Of a stretch of DNA of 51,487 nt, positions 25,141-33,595 are shown one piece after another. A program made the position numbers and the translations under genes. The first letter of the stretch is position 1. Each line of letters begins with the position of its first letter. Below the pieces are notes generated by a model. It was not told the DNA's origin. It was given only the letters and a program-made list of their open reading frames with translations, and searched no databases. Origin of the DNA: Oscillospiraceae bacterium (GTDB lineage Bacteria; Bacillota; Clostridia; Oscillospirales; Oscillospiraceae); assembly GCA_016293865.1 (NCBI GenBank), contig JAEDDG010000011.1, forward strand, positions 1-51,487. Direction: 5' to 3'.

Positions 25141-25419
25141 TTATGCGCCGGCCGGAAACAGGACGGCAGCCGGCAAAAAAGCGGCCATTCCTTCCGGCGT
25201 CGCCCCTCCTGTGGCCAGCAGATCCGCAAGGCGCTCCGCCGCTTCGCGGCTGACGGCAATGCCGCAAAGGCAGCGCTCTTCCCCCGTCTCCGCCACCGCA
25301 ATGCCGACGCCGTAAGCCGTTGGTACGGCTCTGCGCTCAGCCGTTACATAATAGACAAGCGTTCTCTGCTCAGGCCGTCCAAGGCGTGTATATTTCCTGC
25401 ACATCTCAATTTTTTCCAT
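25141..25419 (-). CDS. DUF6514 family small protein
   Basis: 92 aa from ATG 25419, preceded by GGAGGAGGC; the longer frame up to 25527 has no ribosome site. It contains YYVTAERRAVPTAYGVGIAVAE and then ISREAA-like spacing (GIAVSREAAERLADLLATG), the pattern of the Clostridia DUF6514 family. It is upstream of nrdR on the same strand, with about 80 bases between. The function is unknown. Confidence 0.68.
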   Translation of the reverse strand: MEKIEMCRKYTRLGRPEQRTLVYYVTAERRAVPTAYGVGIAVAETGEERCLCGIAVSREAAERLADLLATGGATPEGMAAFLPAAVLFPAGA

Positions 25420-25547
25420 AAATCTGCCTCCTCCGCATTCTCCATTCTCAGCCTCCGCATTGATTATCTCATAGAAAATATGGAGTTTCCACACTTTTCG
25501 ACCGCAAGTTTCGACAAATTCCTTCAAATTATCCCAGAATTTACAAC

Positions 25548-25577
25548 TTGTCCTGTTCAGGACTTCTGCGGTACAAT
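25548..25577 (+). promoter_or_regulatory. SigA-type promoter of the small membrane protein gene
   Basis: -35 TTGTCC (25548-25553), 18 bases, -10 TACAAT (25572-25577), close before the ribosome site of ATG 25603. Confidence 0.6.
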
Positions 25578-25602
25578 CAATGCCGGAGGGAGGGATGCAG
25601 CA

Positions 25603-25857
25603 ATGCGTCAGATCCAGAAAATACTATGCCGGATCCAGTCGGCGACTGTTCCGGCATACTGTGTCGTGAAATATTCGCTTCTGCTCTGTCTGGGGCTTTT
25701 TGCCGGCGCTCTGTGTGTGCTCGTCTGGGCGGGAGAATACACACTGCAGACGCTGTATCTTTACCTTCTGGCCAAGTCCATGGCGGATCAGGCCCTGCCG
25801 GTTTTGCTGGTCGGCGCCATCGGCTCCGTGCTCATTGAAGAACGGCTCGTTCAATGA
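25603..25857 (+). CDS. 84-aa predicted membrane protein
   Basis: ATG 25603 follows GGAGGGAGG and a fitting promoter. The product has a basic N-terminus (MRQIQKILCRIQ) and two hydrophobic segments: SLLLCLGLFAGALCVLVWAG, and after YTLQTLYLYLLAKSMADQA a second one (LPVLLVGAIGSVLI). I do not recognise a family. Its 3' end overlaps the 3' end of the convergent rnmV gene by 26 bases, so the two transcripts are complementary there. The strong expression signals argue for a real gene. Confidence 0.72.
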   Translation: MRQIQKILCRIQSATVPAYCVVKYSLLLCLGLFAGALCVLVWAGEYTLQTLYLYLLAKSMADQALPVLLVGAIGSVLIEERLVQ

Positions 25858-26431
25858 GCGCCATGGATTCCTGCCGCGTAAACAGAACGTTCAGAACCTC
25901 CAGCAGCCCATTGGCTGTCATTTCCTCCGGCAGGTCCAACTCTCTGGCCAGCGTCCTGCGCCGCTGGGCGCTGGCCTGCCCGCCCGAAAGTCCCAGTGCA
26001 TAGAAATCCGATTTCGTCAGATCCCCCTTGTTTGCCTGCGCCGCCACGCCGTCCAGCGTGGCGCCGGCTTTTTCCAGCGCCTGAACGATCGTCTCCGGCG
26101 GCATCGCCTCCACACCGAGTATCCCCGCTCTGGACGGCGCGCGCTTGCGGCGCTCCTTCCCGGGGATCGACGGAATATAGGCGTGCTTAATTTTTTGATC
26201 CGGCAGCAGGCCGCGCAGCCTGCCGCGGATAAAAAGGCCGGCGCTGTCGCTGTCCGTCAGAATCACAACGCCGCGCTCACTGGCAAGGCGGCGAATCAGC
26301 TTCACCTTGTCTGCGTCGGAAAAAATGCCGAATCCGGCCGTTTCCACCACAGTCGCCTGTACTGCGCGTTTGACGGCAGCCGCGTCATACCGTCCTTCCA
26401 CAACAATAATTTCCCGAACTGTGACCATCAT
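25832..26431 (-). CDS. rnmV: Ribonuclease M5
   Basis: It matures 5S rRNA at a double-stranded site in Firmicutes. The Toprim domain is clear: IIVVEGRYDAAAVKRAV near residues 7-23 and VVILTDSDSAGLFIRGRLR near 55. The length of 199 aa fits (RNase M5 about 185-190). The start is ATG 26431 or the next codon, 26428, which stands better to GAGGTG. It follows holA by 6 bases and is the last gene of comEC-holA-rnmV, an uncommon grouping since rnmV usually lies beside ksgA. Confidence 0.92.
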   Translation of the reverse strand: MMVTVREIIVVEGRYDAAAVKRAVQATVVETAGFGIFSDADKVKLIRRLASERGVVILTDSDSAGLFIRGRLRGLLPDQKIKHAYIPSIPGKERRKRAPSRAGILGVEAMPPETIVQALEKAGATLDGVAAQANKGDLTKSDFYALGLSGGQASAQRRRTLARELDLPEEMTANGLLEVLNVLFTRQESMALIERAVLQ

Positions 26432-26437
26432 TACACC

Positions 26438-27469
26438 TCACACGGAAAGACTGATCAACAGACCTTTCAGAAGCGTCTCTCCGTCCATGCCGGAAGAGTT
26501 GAGCCTGTAAGCCGTCTCACAGCAGGACAAAAGCGCCTGCCTGCACCAATCCATAGACCTTCTCCTGGCGGCGCGCATCATATTGTCCGCCTGAAACCGG
26601 TACCGGATCCCACAGAGACGAACCAGTTCATCCGTCCCCTTTCCATTGTCGGCACACAGCCGGGCAGCCGTCAGCCAGCGCAGATCCCGTGCCACCCAGA
26701 ACATAATTTTATGCGGCGCCACCCGCATCTGAAAAAGCTCGCTCATCATCTGCGCAGCCCCGGCTGTATTCCCCCTGATCAGTGCATCTGACAGCTTATA
26801 CGCCTCTGTCTCCGGAACCGGCGTCACCACAGCGTCAATTTCTTCCCGTGTAACCGTCTGTGACGCGCTGCACGCCGCAACCTTCTCAATTTCGGGCACA
26901 AGTGCTGTCATACTGCCGCCGGTCAGAAAGGAGAGATACTCCGCGTCAGCCGGACTGATGGCTTTTCCTGCAGCCCGCAGCCGTTTTCTGATCCATTTGA
27001 CCAGTTCTGACTGCTCCTGCAGCTCAAAACGGACGACTTTGAGCAGCTTTTTCAGCTCCTGATTCAGCTTTGACCGGCCGTCCAGCTTGAATTCCACCGT
27101 ATCAAAAATAAACACCAGACAGACATAATCCGGCAGCTGCATCAGCACTTCGAGCAGCTGCTTTTTTTCTTCTTCGCTGTGTTCATCAAACGCATAATCA
27201 TATATTTCCACCAGCGTACGCGGCGCAAAAAGCGGCACGGCATCCACGGCCTGTGCGATGTCCGCAACCTCCAGCCCCTTGCCTTCATACCTGCGGTAAT
27301 TGAAATCATCCGTTCCCGCTTCCAGCAGCACAGCACGCAGCTGCCGCACGCTGTGTTCCAGCAGATACCGCTCCTCGCCGGTAAAAACGTAGAGATTCCC
27401 CGGCGTTTTTGCGGCGATTTCAGCGCACAGAGCTTTATATGATGCGTTATCCACAACTTTTGACGCCAT
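26438..27469 (-). CDS. holA: DNA polymerase III subunit delta
   Basis: Clamp-loader subunit that opens the beta sliding clamp. It is 343 aa, with LYVFTGEERYLLEHSVRQLR at the N-terminus (degenerate AAA+ core without Walker lysine), DAVPLFAPRTLVEI, CLVFIFD, and SFLTGGSMTALVPEIEKV; the C-terminal collar domain has KIMFWVARDLRWLTAARL. The comEC-holA order is widely conserved in Firmicutes, which supports the call. Confidence 0.95.
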   Translation of the reverse strand: MASKVVDNASYKALCAEIAAKTPGNLYVFTGEERYLLEHSVRQLRAVLLEAGTDDFNYRRYEGKGLEVADIAQAVDAVPLFAPRTLVEIYDYAFDEHSEEEKKQLLEVLMQLPDYVCLVFIFDTVEFKLDGRSKLNQELKKLLKVVRFELQEQSELVKWIRKRLRAAGKAISPADAEYLSFLTGGSMTALVPEIEKVAACSASQTVTREEIDAVVTPVPETEAYKLSDALIRGNTAGAAQMMSELFQMRVAPHKIMFWVARDLRWLTAARLCADNGKGTDELVRLCGIRYRFQADNMMRAARRRSMDWCRQALLSCCETAYRLNSSGMDGETLLKGLLISLSV

Positions 27470-27481
27470 ATTTTTCTCCTC

Positions 27482-29758
27482 TCATCCGGCACTGAACGTC
27501 ACAGTGCCGTCACGGTCCGTACGGTATACTGTCACATGATATCTGTCCAGCAGCGCCAATGTCTCTTCCGCCGGATGTCCGTAATGATTATACCCGACGG
27601 ATATAACCGCAGCCTCCGGCCGCAGCTGCTGGAGAAGCAGCTCCGACGTCGCACGCTTTGAGCCGTGGTGTCCCACCGCCAGCAGTTCAATATTCGGCAG
27701 GTCTTCCCTGTTCAGCAAAGCAGCCTCATCCGCCTGATCCATGTCGCCTGTGACAAAAAAGTCAAATGTCCCTGCAGAGCAAAGAATGCTCAGGCATTGA
27801 TTGGCGCCCGTCCCGCTGTCCACCGGCGGCATAATCCGGAGCTCAGCGCCTTCAAATGAAATCTCCAGCGCTTTCTCAACGCAGAGAACCTCGATTTCCC
27901 GGGCCTGTGCCGCAGCCACAAGTTCACTCCAGCCGTCGCCCGAACAGCTGCGTTTCGGCGTTATCACGACCGCACCTATGGGGACGCGGGCAGCCAGCGT
28001 TTCAAAGCCGTTGATGTGATCCGTATCACAGTGAGTAAAAACCAGCAATTCCAGACCATTGATGCCGTGCGCCAGCAGATACTCCGCAGCATCAGAACCG
28101 GCATCGGAATAACTCGAACTGCCGCAGTCGATCATCACCGCCGCATCGCCGGCTGTCAGCAGCAGACATTGTCCCTGCCCCACATCCAGCGCCGTAATTT
28201 TCAGTTTCCCGGTCTGATTGCAGAAAACATTTGCAACAAGAATCACGCACAGACTGACCGCCGCCAGTGACAGAGGCAGCGCGATGCGGCGTGCGTTTTT
28301 AAAACGGGCACCCGCCAGCAAAAGCGCATAGACAAAGACCAGCCAGACAGTCACATAGACATTTTCGGTGTAGACGGCAGCAAGCGGCAGCTTTGCCAGA
28401 TTCTGCACAACAAACCGCGCGTACAGCGCCGGAAGCGACGCGCACCAAGCCGCCCAGATTCCAAGCTGCGTCCATAAAAAACCCAGCAGACAAGCGGCAA
28501 AGCCCAGCGTGAACGAAGCCGAAAACGCCCAGACTGTCAGCAGGTTTGTAACCGGCGACACAAGAGAGATATTCCCGTAATACAGCGCCACCAGCGGGAC
28601 AGACAGAAGATTTGCACCGACAGACGCCGAAAAAAGTGAGACAATTGCAGACAGCAGCCGCCGCACCGGTTTCACAGTACAGATGCGCAGTCCCTTCAGC
28701 GGCGCATAAAGCCCGGCAAATATCCGGTCTGAAAACAGGAGGATGCCCAGCGTCGCAGCAAACGACAGCTGCAGGCCGGCTCCCGCCGCAGCATACGGGT
28801 TCATCACCAGCAGAAATGCAAGCGCTGCCGCGAGGGCCGTCATCCGGTCGTTTTCCCGTCCGAACGCCTCTGCCATAATCACGAAAAGCTGCATGATCAG
28901 CGCCCGCGTCACCGAAGCGCCGAATCCTGCCATTGCGGAGAACAGGACCAGCACCGGAACCGCGGCCAGCAGTGCCCGCCTGCGCCGGCCGAACAGCAGC
29001 GTGAAGATGCCTGTCAAAAAGCTCAGATGCATGCCGGACACCACAAGAATGTGGTAGACACCGGCAATCCGGAAATCAGAGATCAGGACAGGATCCGCGC
29101 TGATCTCTGACTGCTCCCCTGTGAGAATCGCAAGAAAGATCCCGCGCGTTTCCGGCGGAAAAATCTCCCTGATTTTCTCCCGAACAGCATGTGCCAGATA
29201 CTGCGGCGACCAGCGAAGCGTAAAGCCGCAGTCCTTTTCAATCTCAGCCGCATCCTCCGCATAGAGAAATGCAAATACGCCCTTTGCTGTAAATACGTCA
29301 GTATGCTCCCCGCGGAGCTGATCAGCCAGTGTGCAGCGGGCGGAAACAGTCACCACATCGCCCGGCGTCAGCTCTGCCAAATCATCGCCGTAGAGTCTGA
29401 CACGCACCGGCAGCGGCGACTCGTTTTCCAGATATGCGTCCACCCGGTCGCCGTATGTGCTTTTCTCCGGAAAGGCAGCAATCGTAACAGTGAAGCGCGC
29501 CTGCGTTCCGTCCAGCCGCGCTGCACGATTGAAAACAAGATCGGTATAAATGGAAAACCAGGCAAAACCGGCACACAGTCCGGCCGCGATCAGCAGAGCA
29601 AGACAAAAAGCCCGGCTGCGCCGGCGCAGGAAGTAAGCGGCAGCGGCGCACACCAGAAAGACCGCGGCGGCAGCAGCCGCCCAGCCTGCCGGGAGAAGAT
29701 AAACCGCCGCAAAAATGGCGCCTGAAAACGAAGCCGCCAGCCACGCAAGGGTCCGCAT
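27482..29758 (-). CDS. comEC: DNA internalization competence protein ComEC/Rec2
   Basis: 758 aa channel for uptake of single-stranded DNA across the membrane. An N-terminal membrane hairpin is followed by an OB-like DUF4131 region (about 50-190). The multi-spanning ComEC domain (about 220-480) has VVSGMHLSFLTGIFTLLFG. A C-terminal metallo-beta-lactamase-like nuclease domain has TALDVGQGQCLLLTAGDA, FTHCDTDHINGFE (HxDxDH) and AVGHHGSKRAT. ATG 29758 with GGGGGAGAGA is preferred to the GTG at 29785. It is 12 bases before holA. A complete comEC suggests the cell has, or had, natural transformation. Confidence 0.95.
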   Translation of the reverse strand: MRTLAWLAASFSGAIFAAVYLLPAGWAAAAAAVFLVCAAAAYFLRRRSRAFCLALLIAAGLCAGFAWFSIYTDLVFNRAARLDGTQARFTVTIAAFPEKSTYGDRVDAYLENESPLPVRVRLYGDDLAELTPGDVVTVSARCTLADQLRGEHTDVFTAKGVFAFLYAEDAAEIEKDCGFTLRWSPQYLAHAVREKIREIFPPETRGIFLAILTGEQSEISADPVLISDFRIAGVYHILVVSGMHLSFLTGIFTLLFGRRRRALLAAVPVLVLFSAMAGFGASVTRALIMQLFVIMAEAFGRENDRMTALAAALAFLLVMNPYAAAGAGLQLSFAATLGILLFSDRIFAGLYAPLKGLRICTVKPVRRLLSAIVSLFSASVGANLLSVPLVALYYGNISLVSPVTNLLTVWAFSASFTLGFAACLLGFLWTQLGIWAAWCASLPALYARFVVQNLAKLPLAAVYTENVYVTVWLVFVYALLLAGARFKNARRIALPLSLAAVSLCVILVANVFCNQTGKLKITALDVGQGQCLLLTAGDAAVMIDCGSSSYSDAGSDAAEYLLAHGINGLELLVFTHCDTDHINGFETLAARVPIGAVVITPKRSCSGDGWSELVAAAQAREIEVLCVEKALEISFEGAELRIMPPVDSGTGANQCLSILCSAGTFDFFVTGDMDQADEAALLNREDLPNIELLAVGHHGSKRATSELLLQQLRPEAAVISVGYNHYGHPAEETLALLDRYHVTVYRTDRDGTVTFSAG

Positions 29759-29842
29759 TCTCTCTCCCCCTTCTGCGTCTTTCACATTTCCCGCCGGATC
29801 GCGATGCCGTGCACTTTATCCGCACTGTATACTGCTGTTTTA

Positions 29843-29848
29843 ATTATA
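29843..29848 (-). promoter_or_regulatory. Extended -10 promoter of comEC-holA-rnmV
   Basis: TGGTATAAT on the minus strand; the -35 position reads TTCCTT, a weak match. Confidence 0.55.
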
Positions 29849-29909
29849 CCAGTTTGTGCCGCCGCAAGGAAGGCGAATTCACGCAAATTCATAATTTTTC
29901 TGTCCGGCA

Positions 29910-29938
29910 TTGACAAACATACAATGAACTGATAGAAT
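29910..29938 (+). promoter_or_regulatory. Strong SigA promoter of the structured RNA / acyl-CoA ligase
   Basis: -35 TTGACA (29910-29915), 17 bases, -10 TAGAAT (29933-29938). Transcription should start near 29945, leaving a 230-base leader before the start codon at 30176. Confidence 0.82.
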
Positions 29939-29944
29939 AACAGC

Positions 29945-30138
29945 AAATGTCACTTTAATGCTTTAAAAAGCCAAAACACAGTTGATCTGGAGCGGATAAA
30001 GATGCCTGTCCCTGTTCTGCCTTTTGCATATGCATATGTTTACGGCCGCGCTTACGGTTGCGCGGCTGTTTGTGCGCGGCTGTAAAGGTCAGGGGCAACC
30101 GCCTGGAACTGATCGCAGCCGGCCGGCTGCGATTTTTT
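29945..30138 (+). ncRNA. Unrecognised structured RNA: ligase leader (riboswitch/attenuator-like) or independent ncRNA
   Basis: Between a near-consensus promoter and an intrinsic terminator, four helices nest inside each other: 29979-29983 with 30107-30111 (CAGTT/AACTG); 29992-29995 with 30099-30102 (GCGG/CCGC); 30008-30014 with 30090-30096 (GTCCCTG/CAGGGGC); and a 13-bp apical helix 30039-30051 with 30074-30086. The apical 5' arm can instead pair with a second copy of its partner (GCGCGGCTGT at 30060-30069). This gives a rod with asymmetric internal loops, abutting the terminator. It does not match the riboswitch classes whose core sequences I know. A 6S-like regulatory RNA or a new leader class are both possible. 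Confidence 0.5.
30112..30138 (+). terminator. Intrinsic terminator inside the leader of the acyl-CoA ligase
   Basis: ATCGCAGCC pairs with GGCTGCGAT around GGCC, followed by T5. It ends about 38 bases before the ligase start codon, so reading the gene from the promoter at 29910 needs read-through or antitermination. Confidence 0.9.
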
Positions 30139-30175
30139 ATCATCCGCTCAAATCTGCAAATCGGAGGTCATTCAT

Positions 30176-31807
30176 ATGCCCATCACAGAAATTCTTGAGC
30201 AAAACTGTCGGAAATACGGCGATGAAGTCGCACTCGTGGAAATCAACCCCGAGGTCAGCGAGCGCCGCCATGTAACCTGGAAGGAGTACGAGCTGATTGA
30301 GCCGGCGCCCACCGGTCCTTACCGCCGGGAAATCACCTGGAATGTCTTCAACGAAAAGGCAAACAGGCTGGCCAATCTGCTTTTATCCAAGGGCATCAAA
30401 AAAGGTGACAAGGTCGGCATTCTGCTGATGAACTGTCTGGAATGGCTGCCCATTTATTTTGGTATTCTGAAAACCGGCGCCCTGGCCGTACCGCTGAATT
30501 TCCGTTACACTTCCGACGAAATTGAGTACTGCGCAAACCTGGCGGATATCGACGTGCTGTTTTTCGGCACTGCATTCATCGGCCGCGTTGAGGGTATTGC
30601 AGAACGGCTGAAGTGTCAGCTTGTCTACGTCGGCAGCGAGACATGCCCGTCCTTCGCGTATGACTATGCCGCACTGACGGCCAACTGCTCCAGCCAGTCC
30701 CCCAACATTCCTCTGACTGACGACGATTACGGCGCCATTTATTTCTCCTCCGGTACGACCGGCTTTCCGAAGGCCATCCTGCACAAGCACCGCAGCCTGA
30801 TGCACGCGGCCACGGTTGAGCAGAAGCATCACGGTCAGACCCACGACGACATCTTCCTCTGCATTCCGCCGCTGTATCATACCGGCGCAAAAATGCACTG
30901 GTTCGGCAGCTTCCTGGTCGGCGCCAAGTCCGTGCTGCTGAAAGGCACCAAGCCGGAGTACATCCTGCGCGCGCTCTCGGATGAGCGCTGCACCATCGTA
31001 TGGCTTCTTGTTCCCTGGGCGCAGGATATTCTCAACGCGCTGGACAGCGGGAAGCTCAGCCTGGCTGATTATCAGCTTGACCAGTTGCGTCTGATGCACA
31101 TCGGCGCGCAGCCTGTTCCCCAGAGTCTGGTCAAGCACTGGCTGGAGTATTTCCCGAATCAGCAATATGACACGAACTACGGTCTCAGCGAGTCCATCGG
31201 TCCCGGATGCGTTCATCTCGGCGTGGAAAATGTACATAAAGTCGGCGCCATCGGCGTGCCGGGTTACGGCTGGGAAGTCAAAATTGTGGACGAGCACGAC
31301 CGGCCTGTTCAGGGTACCGCTGTCGGCGAGCTCTGTGTGAAGGGTCCCGGCGTCATGGAGTGCTACTATAAAGATCCCAAGGCAACGGCCGAGGTTCTGA
31401 AGGACGGCTGGCTTTACACCGGCGACATGGCCATGCGCGACGAGGATGGCTTCATCTACCTTGTCGACCGAAAGAAAGACGTCATCATCAGCGGCGGCGA
31501 AAACATTTATCCTGTCCAGATTGAGGATTTCCTCTCCGCCTTTGCGCCTGTCAGTGATGTCGCTGTCATCGGCCTGCCGGACAAGCGGCTCGGTGAAATC
31601 GCAGCTGCGATTATTCAGATCAAGGAAGGCTTTACCTGTACGGAAGAAGATGTCAACACGTACTGCCGCCAGCTGCCCAAATACAAGCGGCCCAGGAAGA
31701 TTATTTTTGCAGACGTTCCCCGCAACCCCACAGGAAAAATTGAAAAGCCGAAGCTCCGCCGGATCTACGGCGGCGCCGCACTCGTTGACGCACAGAACAA
31801 AGCGTAA
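30176..31807 (+). CDS. AMP-forming acyl-CoA ligase (acyl-CoA synthetase)
   Basis: 543 aa adenylating enzyme joining a carboxylic acid to CoA through an acyl-AMP. The P-loop IYFSSGTTGFPKA is at 188-200; later come the A5-like YGLSES, GELCVKGPGVM, GWLYTGDMA, VDRKKDVIISGGENIYP and the catalytic Lys region NPTGKIEKPKLR near the C-terminus. The residue pattern is that of medium or long-chain ligases, but an insertion near residues 36-52 (WKEYELIEPAPTGPYRRE) precedes the canonical start of the fold. Substrate is unknown: fatty, aromatic or bile acids are all conceivable. GGAGG lies 8 bases before ATG 30176. It is monocistronic, apparently controlled through the leader upstream. Confidence 0.93.
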   Translation: MPITEILEQNCRKYGDEVALVEINPEVSERRHVTWKEYELIEPAPTGPYRREITWNVFNEKANRLANLLLSKGIKKGDKVGILLMNCLEWLPIYFGILKTGALAVPLNFRYTSDEIEYCANLADIDVLFFGTAFIGRVEGIAERLKCQLVYVGSETCPSFAYDYAALTANCSSQSPNIPLTDDDYGAIYFSSGTTGFPKAILHKHRSLMHAATVEQKHHGQTHDDIFLCIPPLYHTGAKMHWFGSFLVGAKSVLLKGTKPEYILRALSDERCTIVWLLVPWAQDILNALDSGKLSLADYQLDQLRLMHIGAQPVPQSLVKHWLEYFPNQQYDTNYGLSESIGPGCVHLGVENVHKVGAIGVPGYGWEVKIVDEHDRPVQGTAVGELCVKGPGVMECYYKDPKATAEVLKDGWLYTGDMAMRDEDGFIYLVDRKKDVIISGGENIYPVQIEDFLSAFAPVSDVAVIGLPDKRLGEIAAAIIQIKEGFTCTEEDVNTYCRQLPKYKRPRKIIFADVPRNPTGKIEKPKLRRIYGGAALVDAQNKA

Positions 31808-31811
31808 AATC

Positions 31812-32030
31812 AGACCCCGGAACAGGATGTTCCGGGGTCACAGCGTGTTGAAAAAGTATTTTCGACACGCTGTATGCGGTTTTTCAACTTCATGAAGCTC
31901 GAAAAACACGTTTGATTGAACGCGCAAGGGGTCTTAACCCCTTGCACACATTCCCCGCTGCCCAGTCCCGCAACACTCTTCTATAGTTTATCGACAGTCC
32001 AAGACCCCGGAACATCCTGTTCCGGGGTCT
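31812..32030. repeat. Hairpin-rich intergenic element bounded by inverted 27-bp palindromes
   Basis: The two ends (31813-31839 and 32003-32029) are each a palindrome with arms GACCCCGGAACA/TGTTCCGGGGTC; the loops are GGA and TCC, so one end is the exact reverse complement of the other. Inside are a 34-base hairpin (31840-31873, ACAGCGTGT/ACACGCTGT with inner GAAAA/TTTTC) and a 9-bp stem (31924-31932 with 31937-31945, GCAAGGGGT/ACCCCTTGC). There is no open frame. Either end could act as a terminator for the ligase or folD. The layout resembles a small non-autonomous mobile or interspersed repeat element. Confidence 0.7.
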
Positions 32031-32099
32031 TTCTGTGTGAATTCTTCTGCAGCTTCCGGATTAAAGGCCGGCGGTGAAAATGTCCGCACACCGCCCCGC

Positions 32100-32951
32100 C
32101 TATGCGGGATTTCCGGCGGCAGCCACTGTATGCGCTGCAAGAACAGACGTCGTCACCGCGCCGACGCCGCCGGGGACAGGCGTAATTGCGCCGACAATCG
32201 GCTCAGCATCAGAAAACACCACATCGCCGCACATTTTCCCGTCATCTCCGCAGTTCATTCCCACATCTATGACAGTTTGTCCGGATCTGAACGCATCCTT
32301 CCCCACAACGCCGATTTTTCCAGCAGCCGCAACAACAATGTCGGCCTGACGGACCACGCTGTCCAGATCCGGCGTTCTGGAATGACACATGGTGACGGTG
32401 GCGTTTTTCGCCAGAAGCAGCATTGCCGCAGGTTTGCCGATCACAAGGCTGCGCCCGATTACCGCCGCGCGTTTCCCGGCCGGATCAATGCCGTAATGCT
32501 CAAGAATACGCAGGCACGCTTCCGCTGTGCACGGTGCAAAGCCCGCACCGCTTCCCGAAAAAACCGCTGCTCTTGAGCCGGCTGTAATTCCGTCCACATC
32601 CTTCGCCGGGTCGAGCGCCGAGCAGACTGCAGCAGTGTCAATCCCGCGCGGCAGCGGCATGAATATCAGAACGCCGTGGACGCTCTCATCCGCATTCAGC
32701 GCGTGAATCTGCGCCAGAAGCTCCTGCTGGGACGTCTCCTCAGGCAGGGTCACAGGCCGCACCAGAACGCCGACAGCTGCACAGCGCTTCTGCGCAGCGC
32801 GCTCATACCAGACGTCATCCGGCCGCTGACCCAGGCGGACGATGGCCAGCTGCGGCTTTATTCCCTTTTCCTCCGCCAGACGCGCTGCAAGCGCCGCCGT
32901 CCGGCTGTCAAGCGCTGCAGCACACGGCGCACCCTTCAAAAGTGTGGCCAT
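32100..32951 (-). CDS. folD: Bifunctional methylenetetrahydrofolate dehydrogenase/cyclohydrolase
   Basis: 283 aa enzyme that interconverts 5,10-methylene-THF and 10-formyl-THF. Visible are VHGVLIFMPLPRGID near 95, DVDGITAGSRAAVF, the Rossmann motif AAVIGRSLVIGKPAAMLLL and the C-terminal VPGGVGAVTTSVLAAHTV. The usual YxxxK catalytic Lys region is present as WYERAAQKRC. It is the last gene of fhs-fchA-folD, 3 bases from fchA. Confidence 0.96.
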   Translation of the reverse strand: MATLLKGAPCAAALDSRTAALAARLAEEKGIKPQLAIVRLGQRPDDVWYERAAQKRCAAVGVLVRPVTLPEETSQQELLAQIHALNADESVHGVLIFMPLPRGIDTAAVCSALDPAKDVDGITAGSRAAVFSGSGAGFAPCTAEACLRILEHYGIDPAGKRAAVIGRSLVIGKPAAMLLLAKNATVTMCHSRTPDLDSVVRQADIVVAAAGKIGVVGKDAFRSGQTVIDVGMNCGDDGKMCGDVVFSDAEPIVGAITPVPGGVGAVTTSVLAAHTVAAAGNPA

Positions 32952-32954
32952 GGT

Positions 32955-33581
32955 TCAGCCCTTCTTTCTCAGGCGTGCAACCACATCTGCGTAAATTGTA
33001 TCCGCCAGCGCGCAGTATTTGTCAATAATCGCATCTGCTTCAGCTTCAATCGCCATGGCCTTTTCGCGGTCGGCCATTGCCTTTGTGTTGATAAACACAT
33101 TCAGGCTGGCACTCTGAATCGCCGTTTTGCAGCAGGCCGCGCCGACGCCCACATCAGACAGCGCCATCACGCTGCCCTTCTCTGCGAACACGCGCAGAAG
33201 CTCCACAGCATGCGCAGCAGTGCGCATAATTTCCATGGGAACAGAGCACGCAGTATTCAGAGCCTTTTCCATAGTCTCCGCCCGCGCGGGATCATCCTTC
33301 GGGATGGAATAAGCCTTTGCCAGCGGGATGAATGCCGCCGCGTCCCCATCAATCATGTGCAGCAGAGATGCACGCAGGGAATCCATCTCGGCCATGGCAT
33401 TGAGAATCTCATTTTCATAGATCTCATATTTCTTTTTTCCGACAGTGAGACTGCCGACCATGGAACCCAGCGCGGCGCCCAGAGCGCCGACCAGCGCAGC
33501 CACACCACCGCCGCCGGGCACGGGTTCCTTGGAAGCCAGTTTCTCCGTAAATGTCCAGGTATCCAGTTCTGAAATCAACAT
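32955..33581 (-). CDS. fchA: Formimidoyl-THF cyclodeaminase / methenyl-THF cyclohydrolase family protein
   Basis: 208 aa, all helical family (FTCD_C). The signature KEPVPGGGGVAALVGALGAALGSMVGSLT is near residues 19-45, read in two stretches, and later LSDVGVGAACCKTAIQSA. In Clostridia, FchA hydrolyses methenyl-THF to 10-formyl-THF or releases ammonia from formimino-THF. It lies between fhs and folD, which fits one-carbon metabolism. Confidence 0.93.
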   Translation of the reverse strand: MLISELDTWTFTEKLASKEPVPGGGGVAALVGALGAALGSMVGSLTVGKKKYEIYENEILNAMAEMDSLRASLLHMIDGDAAAFIPLAKAYSIPKDDPARAETMEKALNTACSVPMEIMRTAAHAVELLRVFAEKGSVMALSDVGVGAACCKTAIQSASLNVFINTKAMADREKAMAIEAEADAIIDKYCALADTIYADVVARLRKKG

Positions 33582-33595
33582 ATTATATCACCTTT

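Noticed and set aside
24364..25602. Long plus-strand frame running into the 84-aa membrane protein
   Set aside because: It crosses the nrdR and DUF6514 genes in antisense; only the last 84 codons have expression signals.
29945..30138. Known riboswitch classes for the ligase leader (TPP, ZTP, T-box, SAM)
   Set aside because: Short resemblances only: TTGATCTGGA to TPP, CCGCCTGG to ZTP, AGGGGCAACCGC to the T-box element. The other obligatory core parts (CTGAGA for TPP, the 5' half of ZTP, TGGNACCGCG and Stem I features for T-box) are absent.
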